A DNA stretch of 64,000 bases from contig CAJTXL010000003.1 in the NCBI GenBank assembly GCA_910583525.1, positions 70,738-134,737 on the forward strand. Direction: 5' to 3'. Positions within the stretch are counted from its first letter, which is position 1. Every line of letters starts with the position of its first letter. Made by a program: the position numbers and the translations under genes. The notes below the pieces were generated by a model. That model was not told where the DNA came from. It did no database searches and was given only the letters and a program-made list of their open reading frames with translations. This document shows positions 51,080 to 59,736 of this stretch, piece after piece. This DNA is from an uncultured Muribaculaceae bacterium. GTDB lineage: Bacteria > Bacteroidota > Bacteroidia > Bacteroidales > Muribaculaceae.

Positions 51080-51949
51080 ATGGCAGAAATCAAAATCGCG
51101 GGCATCATGCGCGCAGGCGCATATTCCCCAAACCATATAGGAAACGACGCCGCAATCTTCAACGCCGTGGCCGAACAGCTCCGCAAGCGAGGCTGCGAAG
51201 TAAACATCTACAGCGAAGAGCAATTCATCGCCAGGCAGGTCGACGGGCACATAATCCTGAACATGTGCCGCGAACAGCGCTCGATAGCCCTGCTGCAGCA
51301 GCGCGAAGACGCCGGCGACATCGTCATAAATTCAGGCTACGGCATCGAGAACTGCACACGCGAACGAATGACGCGCATCCTTCTCGGCTCGGGCATCCCA
51401 TACCCCGAAAGCCTGATGGTGAACACCGACGAAGGAGTCCGCGACGCCCTCGTGGCCGCAAAGATAACACAATGCTGGATTAAGCGCGGCGACTTCCACG
51501 CCATGCACAAAGAAGATGTGAGCTACGTGCGCCATCCCGAAGAAGCACAGGAAGTCCTCCAGGAATATTTTCTGCGAGGCATAAAAAGGGCTGTGATAAA
51601 CCGCCACCTCGTCGGTGACCTTGTCAAATTCTACGGCGTGGCCGGCACCCCGTTCTTCTTCTGGTTCTACCCCTTCGAGGCCGGACACAGCAAATACGGC
51701 CACGAGGCCATAAACGGACATGCCAAAGGGCTGAAATTCGACAAAGAATACCTACACGGCATATGCGCCAAAGCCGCCGAAGTGCTCGACGTGAAAATAT
51801 ACGGCGGCGACTGCATAGTGGCAGCCGACGGTTCCATACGCATCATCGACTTCAACGACTGGCCAAGCTTCGCGCCTTGCCGCACCGAAGCGGCGCCTTA
51901 TATCGCAAAATGCGTTATGCAGACCATACGTGACAAAAAAAACAGCTGA
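51080..51949 (+). CDS. ATP-grasp-like protein of inositol-lipid cluster
   Basis: The 289-residue cytoplasmic protein has ATP-grasp features: an N-terminal Rossmann-like part (IKIAGIMRAGAYSPNHIGNDAAI), a central ATP-binding lobe with CWIKRGDFHAM and RAVINRHLVGDLVKFYGV, and a terminal metal site with GGDCIVAADGSIRIIDFNDWPSF. ATP-grasp enzymes ligate a carboxylate to an amine, thiol or phosphate. It comes directly before a CDP-alcohol phosphatidyltransferase and close to myo-inositol-phosphate synthase, so modification of an inositol-lipid precursor or head group is possible but unproven. The ATG at 51080 follows the promoter; longer frames are not supported. Confidence 0.75.
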   Translation: MAEIKIAGIMRAGAYSPNHIGNDAAIFNAVAEQLRKRGCEVNIYSEEQFIARQVDGHIILNMCREQRSIALLQQREDAGDIVINSGYGIENCTRERMTRILLGSGIPYPESLMVNTDEGVRDALVAAKITQCWIKRGDFHAMHKEDVSYVRHPEEAQEVLQEYFLRGIKRAVINRHLVGDLVKFYGVAGTPFFFWFYPFEAGHSKYGHEAINGHAKGLKFDKEYLHGICAKAAEVLDVKIYGGDCIVAADGSIRIIDFNDWPSFAPCRTEAAPYIAKCVMQTIRDKKNS

Positions 51950-51950
51950 G

Positions 51951-52904
51951 ATGGAATCGGAACAACAGACACAGACCAAAGCTTCGTCATACCGCGACTC
52001 GCTGAAGTCGATGGATACCGAAGAACACATCGACCTGGCATTCTACCGGCCCATCGGATATGCCTGGGCATGTCTTGCACGTAAGATAGGAGTTACGCCC
52101 AACGCAATCACGATAGCATCGATTTTTCTCGGCATAGGCGCCGGAGTGGCGTTCTATTTCAATGACTTGTGGGTCAATATCATCGGCATGCTGCTGCTGA
52201 TTTGGGCAAACTCCTTCGACAGCGCCGACGGCCAGCTCGCGCGCATGACAAAACAATACTCGCGCATAGGCCGAATTCTCGACGGCGTTTCGGGCGACCT
52301 GTGGTTCGCCGCAATATACATCGCCATATGCCTGCGCGAAAACGCCACATCGCCTTTCTTCATGGAGCGGCCTTGGCTCATTTGGGTCATTGCAGTCATC
52401 ACAGGCCTGTGCCATGCCAAACAGGCGGCGATGGCCGACTACTACCGCCAGTTCCACCTCTACTTCCTCAAAGGCGAAGCCGGCAGCGAACTTGACTCCT
52501 CGGCCCAGCTCAAAGAAAAATACGCGTCTATGAGCTGGGGCAAAGACTTCTTCGCCAAACTCGTGTTGTTCTTCTACACCAACTACACCGTCAACCAGGA
52601 ACAATGGACTCCGGCAATGCAGGCGCTCCGCGCCGAACTGCGCCGCCGCTATCCCGACGGGAACATTCCGCAGTCTTTCCGCGACGCATTCCGAAGCCTC
52701 AGCCTGCCGCTGATGAAGTACACCAACATACTCTCGTTCAACTGGCGAACAATAGCACTGTTCTGCGCACTGTTCGCACGCATGCCGTGGCTCTACTTCG
52801 CCTTCGAACTCGTGGTGCTCAACATTCTCCTTATATATATGGCGCTCCGGCACGAAAAAATATGCCGCCGCCTAACCGCCGAACTCAAAGACGGCAAATT
52901 CTGA
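51951..52904 (+). CDS. CDP-alcohol phosphatidyltransferase (candidate phosphatidylinositol-phosphate synthase)
   Basis: The 317-residue membrane protein carries the family motif as DSADGQLAR, then G eight residues on and LDGVSGD, and has several hydrophobic helices (ITIASIFLGIGAGVAFYF, VNIIGMLLLIW, LIWVIAVITGLC). Such enzymes move a phosphatidyl group from CDP-diacylglycerol to an alcohol. With a phosphatase and myo-inositol-phosphate synthase next door, inositol-1-phosphate is the likely acceptor. The last two motif Asp residues are spaced four apart rather than the usual three. ATG 51951 is preferred over an upstream GTG at 51930. Confidence 0.87.
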   Translation: MESEQQTQTKASSYRDSLKSMDTEEHIDLAFYRPIGYAWACLARKIGVTPNAITIASIFLGIGAGVAFYFNDLWVNIIGMLLLIWANSFDSADGQLARMTKQYSRIGRILDGVSGDLWFAAIYIAICLRENATSPFFMERPWLIWVIAVITGLCHAKQAAMADYYRQFHLYFLKGEAGSELDSSAQLKEKYASMSWGKDFFAKLVLFFYTNYTVNQEQWTPAMQALRAELRRRYPDGNIPQSFRDAFRSLSLPLMKYTNILSFNWRTIALFCALFARMPWLYFAFELVVLNILLIYMALRHEKICRRLTAELKDGKF

Positions 52905-52911
52905 CACATCC

Positions 52912-53622
52912 ATGGCTCAGCATATAAAAGGAATAATCTTCGACTACGGCGGCACCATCGACTGCTGCGGCGACCATTGGGCCGTAATCATACGCGAGGC
53001 CTACGGCACACTGCCCATGCCGCAGCTGCCGCTCGACGATTTCATCGACGCATACGTCTTCGCCGAACGAGAACTGGCGCGCACCCGCCACATACTGCCC
53101 GAGCATAACTTCTACGACATGATGCTCATAAAGGCCCGCATCGAACTTGACTTTCTGTGCGCCAGAGGTCTCGCCGACCCGGACAAACGCGACGGATATG
53201 CCGAAAAAATCGCCCGATACTGCTACGACCATGCCCGTGCATGCATCGAAAAAGCCCGACCCGTGCTCGAACGCCTCGCCGGACGGTTCCCGATGGTGCT
53301 CGTAACCAACTTCTACGGCAACGTGGCGGCAGTACTCGCCGACTTCGGTCTCGATAAATATTTCCCCACCATAATAGAAAGCGCCGTAGTAGGCGTGCGC
53401 AAACCCGACCCACGCATCTTCGGCATGGGTGTCGAAGCCCTCGGCATGAAACCCGAAGAAGTGCTTGTTGTCGGCGACAGCATATCGAAAGACATCATTC
53501 CGGCACAATCTCTCGGATGCCGCACGGCATGGCTCAAAGGATGCCCCTGGTTCAAAGACACTGAAGACAACACTCGCCCCGATGCAATCAACGAACTTGG
53601 CGAACTGGAATGTTTCCTATAA
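52912..53622 (+). CDS. HAD-superfamily phosphatase (candidate phosphatidylinositol-phosphate phosphatase)
   Basis: The 236-residue HAD hydrolase shows motif I FDYGGTID (nucleophile D11), motif II VLVTNFYG, motif III Lys in VGVRKPDPRIF and motif IV VVGDSISKDI. The usual second Asp of motif I is Gly, a change also seen in some active HAD enzymes. It starts 7 nt after the CDP-alcohol transferase gene, so removing phosphate from phosphatidylinositol phosphate is a reasonable inference. Confidence 0.85.
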   Translation: MAQHIKGIIFDYGGTIDCCGDHWAVIIREAYGTLPMPQLPLDDFIDAYVFAERELARTRHILPEHNFYDMMLIKARIELDFLCARGLADPDKRDGYAEKIARYCYDHARACIEKARPVLERLAGRFPMVLVTNFYGNVAAVLADFGLDKYFPTIIESAVVGVRKPDPRIFGMGVEALGMKPEEVLVVGDSISKDIIPAQSLGCRTAWLKGCPWFKDTEDNTRPDAINELGELECFL

Positions 53623-53756
53623 ACCTCGGCCGAAAGCCGCATTCAGCTATTTTAACATACAAAGCTCATATTGGGCGCAATTTCGCAATCGTTTGCACTT
53701 AAGTCGAATATTTACCTAATATTAACAACTCTTTACCAAATTTGTACCGCAAATAT

Positions 53757-53787
53757 TTTTGCAATTACAAAATTGGTAGTACTTTTG
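53757..53787 (+). promoter_or_regulatory. Promoter of inositol-phosphate synthase (-33 TTTG, -7 TACTTTTG)
   Basis: TTTG at 53758-53761 and TACTTTTG at 53780-53787 are 18 nt apart; the leader is about 100 nt. Confidence 0.6.
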
Positions 53788-53893
53788 AGCCGCAAAAATG
53801 GGCGCGACACAGCGCACATACCTTGCTATCGGCTTTTGCCGACACAAAACAGCAGAAAACAAAAAGAAAATAACTTAACCTAAACTATCAGAA

Positions 53894-55231
53894 ATGAGCG
53901 AAACTAATGTTAAGCCGGCTACCGGCAAACTTGGCGTGATGGTTGTCGGACTCGGTGCCGTTTCCACAACGTTCATTACCGGTGTCCTGATGACACGCAA
54001 AGGCCTCGCAAAGCCTGTCGGCTCAATGACCCAGTACGACCGCATCCGCGTCGGAGAAGGCGCAGACAAAAAATACCTCAAATATAAAGACATCGCCCCC
54101 ATCGCCGACCTCAACGACATCGAATTCGCCGCATGGGACGTATATCCTGCAAACGCCTATGAAAGCGCCATGCACGCCGAAGTCCTCAAAGAAAAGGACA
54201 TCGAGCCCGTGCGCGACGAACTTGAAGCAATCAAGCCCCTGGCTGCCGCTTTCGACCACAACTACGCAAAGCGACTCGACGGCGACAACGTAAAGAAAGG
54301 CACACGCTGGGAACTCGTAGAGCAGCTCCGCGAAGACATCCGCAACTTCAAGAAAGAAAAAGGCCTTGACCGCGTCGTTGTGCTTTGGGCCGCTTCTACC
54401 GAAGTCTATGTTCCCGTCGACGAAAAAGTGCACTACACCCTCGAAGCCCTCGAAGCCGCGATGAAAGCCGACGACAAAGAACACATCGCACCCTCGATGT
54501 GCTATGCCTACGCAGCTCTCACCGAAGGCGCACCCTTCATCATGGGCGCACCCAACACCACCGTCGACATCCCGGCTATGTGGGAACTCGCCGAAAAGAC
54601 CAAGATGCCTATCGCCGGTAAAGACTTCAAAACCGGCCAGACACTCGTTAAATCGGGCTTCGCTCCCATCATCGGCACACGCTGCCTCGGCCTCTCGGGA
54701 TGGTTCTCGACAAACATCCTCGGCAACCGCGACGGCCTCGTGCTCGACGAACCCGCAAACTTCCGCACCAAAGAAGTATCGAAGCTCTCGACACTCGAGT
54801 CAATCCTCGTACCCGAAGAACAGCCCGACCTCTACGGCGTGAACTGCGGCGGCGAAGGCAACGACCACAACGGCTACTACCACAAAGTGCGCATCAACTA
54901 CTACCCCCCACGCAACGACAACAAAGAAGGATGGGACAACATCGACATCTTCGGATGGATGGGCTACCCCATGCAAATCAAAATCAACTTCCTCTGCCGC
55001 GACTCAATCCTCGCAGCGCCCCTCTGCCTTGACCTCGTGCTCCTGAGCGACCTCGCAGCACGCGCCGGACGCTTCGGCATACAGCGCTTCCTCAGCTTCT
55101 TCCTCAAGAGCCCTATGCACGACTACACCAAAGACGAAGTGCCCGTAAACCACCTCTTCCAGCAGTACGTCATGCTCAAGAACGCCATCCGCGAAATGGG
55201 CGGTTACAAGGCCGACGAACTCATCGACTAA
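53894..55231 (+). CDS. ino1: Myo-inositol-1-phosphate synthase
   Basis: The 445-residue NAD-dependent enzyme cyclises glucose-6-phosphate to inositol-3-phosphate. It begins with the nucleotide-binding GVMVVGLGAVSTTFITGV and has VLWAASTEVY, AGKDFKTGQT with conserved Lys, and NNKEGWDNIDIFGW, all marks of the family. It has its own promoter but lies right after the transferase-phosphatase genes, completing a set for inositol lipids as known from Bacteroides. A strong hairpin ends the unit. Confidence 0.95.
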   Translation: MSETNVKPATGKLGVMVVGLGAVSTTFITGVLMTRKGLAKPVGSMTQYDRIRVGEGADKKYLKYKDIAPIADLNDIEFAAWDVYPANAYESAMHAEVLKEKDIEPVRDELEAIKPLAAAFDHNYAKRLDGDNVKKGTRWELVEQLREDIRNFKKEKGLDRVVVLWAASTEVYVPVDEKVHYTLEALEAAMKADDKEHIAPSMCYAYAALTEGAPFIMGAPNTTVDIPAMWELAEKTKMPIAGKDFKTGQTLVKSGFAPIIGTRCLGLSGWFSTNILGNRDGLVLDEPANFRTKEVSKLSTLESILVPEEQPDLYGVNCGGEGNDHNGYYHKVRINYYPPRNDNKEGWDNIDIFGWMGYPMQIKINFLCRDSILAAPLCLDLVLLSDLAARAGRFGIQRFLSFFLKSPMHDYTKDEVPVNHLFQQYVMLKNAIREMGGYKADELID

Positions 55232-55274
55232 TTGCGCACCTCCGCAATAGACTCATAACCAACATAAAACCATC

Positions 55275-55308
55275 GGGCACGCCGAGCCGTAAAAAGGTCG
55301 GCGTGCCC
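55275..55308 (+). terminator. Intrinsic terminator after inositol-phosphate synthase
   Basis: GGGCACGCCGA and TCGGCGTGCCC form an 11-bp stem; flanking AACATAA/TTATGTT extends it, followed by TTATGTTTT. Confidence 0.85.
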
Positions 55309-55337
55309 TTATGTTTTACCCCACATGGCATAAGGAT

Positions 55338-55712
55338 ATGAAAAACGCCATAATCACAATAGCCCTGCTTATCGTGTCGAACATCTTCATGATATTCGCA
55401 TGGTACGGGCACCTCAAGCTGCAGCAGATGAAAATAATAAGCGGCAACACGCCGCTGTATATCGTCATACTGCTGTCGTGGGGCATTGCCTTGGCCGAAT
55501 ACAGCTGCCAGGTGCCGGCAAACCGCATAGGCTTCGCGGGAAACGGCGGCACATTCTCGCTGATGCAGCTCAAAGTAATCCAGGAAGCAATAACGCTCAT
55601 CATCTTCACGCTCTTCACCGTACTCTTCTTCAAAGGCGAGGCGCTGCAGTGGAACCACTTCGCAGCCTTTCTGTGCCTGATAGCGGCCGTCTACTTCGTT
55701 TTCATGAAATAA
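55338..55712 (+). CDS. DUF486 small membrane protein (DMT-like)
   Basis: The 124-residue protein has about four hydrophobic helices (IITIALLIVSNIFMIFAWYG; TPLYIVILLSWGIALAEY; TLIIFTLFTVLFF; FAAFLCLIAAVYFVF) and the DUF486 motif EYSCQVPANRIG. The fold suggests a four-helix multidrug/metabolite transporter-type half, but no substrate is known. ATG 55338 has AAGGAT upstream; the extension to 55311 crosses the previous terminator. Confidence 0.88.
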   Translation: MKNAIITIALLIVSNIFMIFAWYGHLKLQQMKIISGNTPLYIVILLSWGIALAEYSCQVPANRIGFAGNGGTFSLMQLKVIQEAITLIIFTLFTVLFFKGEALQWNHFAAFLCLIAAVYFVFMK

Positions 55713-55810
55713 ATGGCAGTGCGGCATGCCGCTTGCTCCGCTTATTGTTAAATATTCGCGCAAAAAGCAATTTTTCGCGCAAAATATTTGGCACTTTGCA
55801 AAACACTCCA

Positions 55811-55818
55811 TATCTTTG
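55811..55818 (+). promoter_or_regulatory. -7 box TATCTTTG upstream of secreted protein gene
   Basis: TATCTTTG with TTG about 20 nt upstream. The leader to the ATG at 55957 would be about 135 nt. Confidence 0.5.
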
Positions 55819-55956
55819 CCCCGTCGAAAGGTTTCCGGGCATTTCTAATAAGCTTCAAAAACAGACTGCCTCTTTCGGACATTTCTCATTCTCACCGTTC
55901 TCCTAAACGCCGATAGCGTACAATATTTGTCTAATCACCCACACAAAAGCATCCGC

Positions 55957-57339
55957 ATGAAAAGACTCTACACAATCATTGCCGCAGCCTTGGCAGTAGC
56001 CACCACTTCTGCCGCGACATTCAATGCGCCGACAGACGCCGTCGAGCTTGAAAATCTTCAGCTCAAAAAATCTATCCTCAAAACCGCGGCTCCCGCGCCA
56101 AGCCAGTGCATCAATTTCTCTACAGCAACTTCAAAGGCTCGCAAAGCGCCTAAAGCACTGAAAGCACTGAAAGCGCCGGCTACAGCACAAGAAGCGTTCG
56201 GCTTTTACCAATTCCAAAGCCAAGGCATACTTGGCGAACAGACAAAACTATCGCTCTACGTTACTCCGGAGTTTTCTATTGTACGCCCCGAAAAAGAAGG
56301 CAACAAAGTTACTGTTGAAAACTTCCTCATCGAAGGATATGATGTCACCGGTACATTCGATGCCGCTACCCAGACCATCACAATACCGTCCAGGCAGGAG
56401 TCCACTGCAAAAATGCCCGTTGTGACGCTCAAAGACACCGTAGACTACGAAGGCAAACCGACCAAAATAGACGTGCTTACCTATAAGGAAATGTCCTGCT
56501 GCATACTCCCCGTCGACACAGCCTCTGTCATCCAAGACAACTTTGTGCTCCACCTCGACTCCGAAGCACGGACTCTTTCATTTATGGAAACCGAACCCGT
56601 GCCCGACCAGCCCGGATTTTTCCAATTCACCCAATTTCTTTATTTCATGGGGGCCCAGACTGCGGAGGATGACCTCGAACTCTATGGTTTGATGCGTTTG
56701 TCAGAAGGTTCTGAAATCAATGCCGACATGAGCTACGTAACACTCGAAGACATCCTTAATGAGGGCAAGCCTGATGAAGAACTCATTTGGGAAGACCATT
56801 ACAACGGTGTATATGCCGAAACCAACGAAGACCAGTCCAAGCTAAGCATAACCAATCTGTATGGCGATTGCGGCGGCCTTTTTGTCGGACAACTATTCGA
56901 CACATTCGAATTCGATATCGATTTGGAAAAAGGCACTGCAACGCTCTATGATGCGGTTATATATTCAGAGGGTACTTTAAGAATGCTGTTATGGGCACCC
57001 GACCCAGAGACAGGTCGTCCTTTCGACACCGTGTGCACCTACAAAATTGCTAACCGTACAGACAAAACAACGGGCATGACTTTCGGTGTCCTCTACGACA
57101 ACCTCGCAATGGCTCTTGCAACCCCCTCCATGACAATTTACAATTGGTTCTACGCCGGCCAAATCATACTGCCTTTCACATGGAATTTTGGCAACGCAGG
57201 CGTTGAAGGCGTGACAGTAGCCGACGAAAACGCTCCCGTTGAATACTTCAACCTGCAGGGCGTGCCCGTGGCAAACCCCGAAAACGGCCTCTACATCAAA
57301 CGTCAGGGCAAGACCGTCACAAAAGTGTTCGTGAAATAA
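55957..57339 (+). CDS. Secreted protein with C-terminal sorting-like tail
   Basis: The 460-residue exported protein has a signal peptide ending near TTSAAT (residue ~21). A short Lys/Ala/Pro-rich run (KAPKALKALKAP, about residues 60-75) precedes a beta-rich body with no domain recognised. The end EYFNLQG, NPENGLYI, KRQG and VTKVFVK is nearly the same as in the protein at 37221 and the DUF5074 protein at 26698, suggesting a shared export or anchoring signal. Function is unknown. A terminator follows. Confidence 0.7.
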   Translation: MKRLYTIIAAALAVATTSAATFNAPTDAVELENLQLKKSILKTAAPAPSQCINFSTATSKARKAPKALKALKAPATAQEAFGFYQFQSQGILGEQTKLSLYVTPEFSIVRPEKEGNKVTVENFLIEGYDVTGTFDAATQTITIPSRQESTAKMPVVTLKDTVDYEGKPTKIDVLTYKEMSCCILPVDTASVIQDNFVLHLDSEARTLSFMETEPVPDQPGFFQFTQFLYFMGAQTAEDDLELYGLMRLSEGSEINADMSYVTLEDILNEGKPDEELIWEDHYNGVYAETNEDQSKLSITNLYGDCGGLFVGQLFDTFEFDIDLEKGTATLYDAVIYSEGTLRMLLWAPDPETGRPFDTVCTYKIANRTDKTTGMTFGVLYDNLAMALATPSMTIYNWFYAGQIILPFTWNFGNAGVEGVTVADENAPVEYFNLQGVPVANPENGLYIKRQGKTVTKVFVK

Positions 57340-57359
57340 GCCACACGACAACCTATAAC

Positions 57360-57396
57360 AAAAAAGCTTTCGGCTCGGAGCCGAAAGCTTTTTTTA
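57360..57396 (+). terminator. Intrinsic terminator before TPP riboswitch
   Basis: AAAAAGCTTTCGGCTC and GAGCCGAAAGCTTTTT form a near-perfect stem ending in T residues. Confidence 0.9.
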
Positions 57397-57408
57397 TACA
57401 TCCGGCAC

Positions 57409-57438
57409 TTGATTGTTTGGAAATAATCACTAATTTTG
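57409..57438 (+). promoter_or_regulatory. Promoter of thiamine operon (-33 TTG, -7 TAATTTTG)
   Basis: TTG at 57409-57411 and TAATTTTG at 57431-57438 have 19 nt between; transcription would start at about 57442, at the riboswitch. Confidence 0.65.
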
Positions 57439-57444
57439 CGTTGT

Positions 57445-57518
57445 ATACAAGAGGGGTGCCTCCGGGCTGAGATTATACCCTATGAACTTGACGCGGACCA
57501 TACCGCCGTAAGGACTTG
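57445..57518 (+). promoter_or_regulatory. TPP riboswitch (THI element)
   Basis: GAGGGGTGCC, then GGGCTGAGATTATACCC, then GAACTTGACGCGG with CCGCCGTAAGGAC match the conserved blocks of the thiamine pyrophosphate riboswitch. It lies 50 nt before thiS. An obvious intrinsic terminator is not seen, so translational control or a less obvious platform is possible. Confidence 0.92.
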
Positions 57519-57568
57519 TTCGTAGCAGCCGTAATGGCGACACTCCGCATTTAATTCTAACGACTGCT

Positions 57569-57769
57569 ATGAAAATAAGCATCAACCATCAGGAATACGA
57601 GGTTGCACCCGGCGCCACTCTCGAAGAAGTACTCAAGGCCCAAGGTCTCGGAGGCCCCGGCACTGCCGTAGCCATAGGCACGAAAGTAGTCCGTCGCGAC
57701 GAACGCGCGACGACAGTGCTCGAAGACGGCACCGAAATAACCGTCATAAAAGCCGTGTGCGGCGGATGA
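57569..57769 (+). CDS. thiS: Sulfur carrier protein ThiS
   Basis: The 66-residue ubiquitin-like carrier ends in Gly-Gly (AVCGG), the site adenylated by ThiF and loaded as thiocarboxylate for thiazole synthesis. It is the first gene after the TPP riboswitch. The stop overlaps the next start as ATGA. Confidence 0.94.
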   Translation: MKISINHQEYEVAPGATLEEVLKAQGLGGPGTAVAIGTKVVRRDERATTVLEDGTEITVIKAVCGG

Positions 57770-58956
57770 AACGCATAGCCATAACACTGCCCGAGTTCTT
57801 CGACGGAGAAGCCGACCGCATCACCGCCATGCTCAACAGCGGCGCGGCAAGGGTGCACATACGCAAACCCGGCAGCACTGCCGACGAGATGCGTCGCCTG
57901 CTCGCCCGAATACCGCCACGGCTTCGTGAAAGGCTCTCGCTCCACGACCGGCACGAGCTTGCCGCCGAGTTCGGCATAGGGGGCATACACCTCAACAGGC
58001 GCAATTCTTCGATGCCGGCAGGCTTTCGAGGCATCGTCAGCCGTTCGTGTCACTCCTTCGCAGAAATCGTCAAGGCCAAGGCCGAAGGCTGCGACTATAC
58101 TTTCCTCAGCCCCATATTCGACAGCATTTCTAAACCGGGATATAACAGCGCCTTTACACCCGACAATCTGACAGAAGCCGCCCGACAAGGCATCATCGAC
58201 AGCTCGGTATATGCCCTCGGAGGCATCACCCCGGCCAAGTTCGCCGAAATCGATGCTTACGGCTTCGGCGGCGCAGCCATCCTCGGCGCGGCATGGCAGC
58301 CCGTCGACAGGCTCCATTTCAGACTTCAGTTCATAACGCCGGACTGCGACGGCACTCCCGAAGGCATCAAGCGTCTCGCCGAAACCGTTGCCGCCGTGCT
58401 CGACGGCGGCTGCCGCTGGGTGCAGCTACGCATGAAAGACGCCGACACCCGGCAAATCCTTGATGCCGCGCATGCCATAGCCCCCTTATGCCGCCGCGCA
58501 GACGCGACATTCATTCTCGACGACAAGGTCGAACTCGTCGAAGCCTGCGGCGCCGACGGCGTACATCTCGGCAAGAACGACATGCCCGTTGACCGCGCGC
58601 GTAAATTGCTCGGGCCGGGCTACATAATCGGCGCGACGGCCAACACCGCTGCTGACATCGAAGCCGCAGCCATGGCCGGTGCCGACTACACAGGCCTCGG
58701 CCCGCTGCGCTTCACCACCACAAAGAAAAAACTCAGCCCCGTGCTCGGCTACGAAGGCTACACCGACATCATAGGCCGTTGCCGTGCCGAAGGCATCGAC
58801 CTGCCCGTCGTGGCAATCGGCGGCATCGTCCCCGACGACATCGCTCCCCTCGCGGCAGCCGGCGCCGACGGCATAGCCGTGAGCGGAGCCATAGCCACAG
58901 CCCCCGACCCGACCGAGGCTACAAAAACGTTTATAACCAAAACAAACCACATATGA
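57766..58956 (+). CDS. TenI-ThiE fusion: thiazole tautomerase plus thiamine-phosphate synthase
   Basis: The 396-residue protein has two ThiE-fold barrels. The first (about 1-185) shows the TenI-type SRSCHS motif with H96 and KPGYNSAFTPDNL, and lacks ThiE catalytic residues. The second (about 188-396) is a complete thiamine-phosphate synthase: WVQLRMKD, DDKVELVEACGADGVHLGKND, IGATANT and ADYTGLGPLRFTTTKK. The order suits two consecutive steps: thiazole aromatisation, then coupling to HMP-PP. Start ATG 57766 overlaps thiS; the end overlaps thiG as ATGA. Confidence 0.88.
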   Translation: MKRIAITLPEFFDGEADRITAMLNSGAARVHIRKPGSTADEMRRLLARIPPRLRERLSLHDRHELAAEFGIGGIHLNRRNSSMPAGFRGIVSRSCHSFAEIVKAKAEGCDYTFLSPIFDSISKPGYNSAFTPDNLTEAARQGIIDSSVYALGGITPAKFAEIDAYGFGGAAILGAAWQPVDRLHFRLQFITPDCDGTPEGIKRLAETVAAVLDGGCRWVQLRMKDADTRQILDAAHAIAPLCRRADATFILDDKVELVEACGADGVHLGKNDMPVDRARKLLGPGYIIGATANTAADIEAAAMAGADYTGLGPLRFTTTKKKLSPVLGYEGYTDIIGRCRAEGIDLPVVAIGGIVPDDIAPLAAAGADGIAVSGAIATAPDPTEATKTFITKTNHI

Positions 58957-59723
58957 GCGAATTGACAATAGGCGGCCGGCGCTTCGGCTCACGCCTTTTC
59001 ATAGGAACAGGCAAGTTCCAGAGCAACAGCATTATGGAAGCCGCCATCAAGGCATCGGCCACCGAAATGGTTACGGTGGCAATGAAACGAATCGACATGA
59101 GCAACACGCAGGCCGACGACATGCTCCACCATGTCACCGCCGACCACATACAGCTGCTGCCGAACACCTCGGGCGTGCGCAACGCCGACGAGGCCATACT
59201 CGCCGCTCAGCTGGCACGCGAAGCCTTCGAGACAAACTTCATCAAACTCGAAATACACCCCGACCCCAAATATCTCTTCCCCGACCCCGTCGAGACCCTG
59301 CGTGCCACCGAAGAACTCGTCAAACTCGGCTTCGTCGTGCTCCCCTACATACAGGCCGACCCCGTGCTGTGCAAGCGCCTCGAAGACGTGGGCACCGCCG
59401 CCGTAATGCCCCTCGCAGCGCCTATAGGCACAAACAAGGGCCTTGTCACGCGCGAACTCCTGTCTATCATAATCGAAGAAAGCAACGTTCCCGTGGTGGT
59501 CGACGCCGGTCTCGGCGCACCCTCACATGCCGCCGAAGCTATGGAGATGGGCGCCGACGCCGTCCTTGTCAACACGGCCATAGCCGTTGCAGGCGACCCC
59601 ATAGCCATGGCCGACGCATTCCGAATGGCAGTAATAGCCGGGCGGCAGGCTTTCGAGGCAGGCCTCGGAGGCATCAGCCGCAGCGCTCAGGCAAGCAGCC
59701 CACTGACATCATTCCTCGATTGA
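58953..59723 (+). CDS. thiG: Thiazole synthase ThiG
   Basis: The 256-residue barrel enzyme forms the thiazole ring from DXP, dehydroglycine and ThiS thiocarboxylate. It begins MSELTIGGRRFGSRLFIGTGKF; the Schiff-base Lys lies in TNFIKLEIHPDPKYLFPD, and VVVDAGLGAPSHAAEAMEMGADAVLVNTA is a strong signature. The start overlaps the upstream stop as ATGA. Confidence 0.96.
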   Translation: MSELTIGGRRFGSRLFIGTGKFQSNSIMEAAIKASATEMVTVAMKRIDMSNTQADDMLHHVTADHIQLLPNTSGVRNADEAILAAQLAREAFETNFIKLEIHPDPKYLFPDPVETLRATEELVKLGFVVLPYIQADPVLCKRLEDVGTAAVMPLAAPIGTNKGLVTRELLSIIIEESNVPVVVDAGLGAPSHAAEAMEMGADAVLVNTAIAVAGDPIAMADAFRMAVIAGRQAFEAGLGGISRSAQASSPLTSFLD

Positions 59724-59736
59724 CATCCACACAAAA

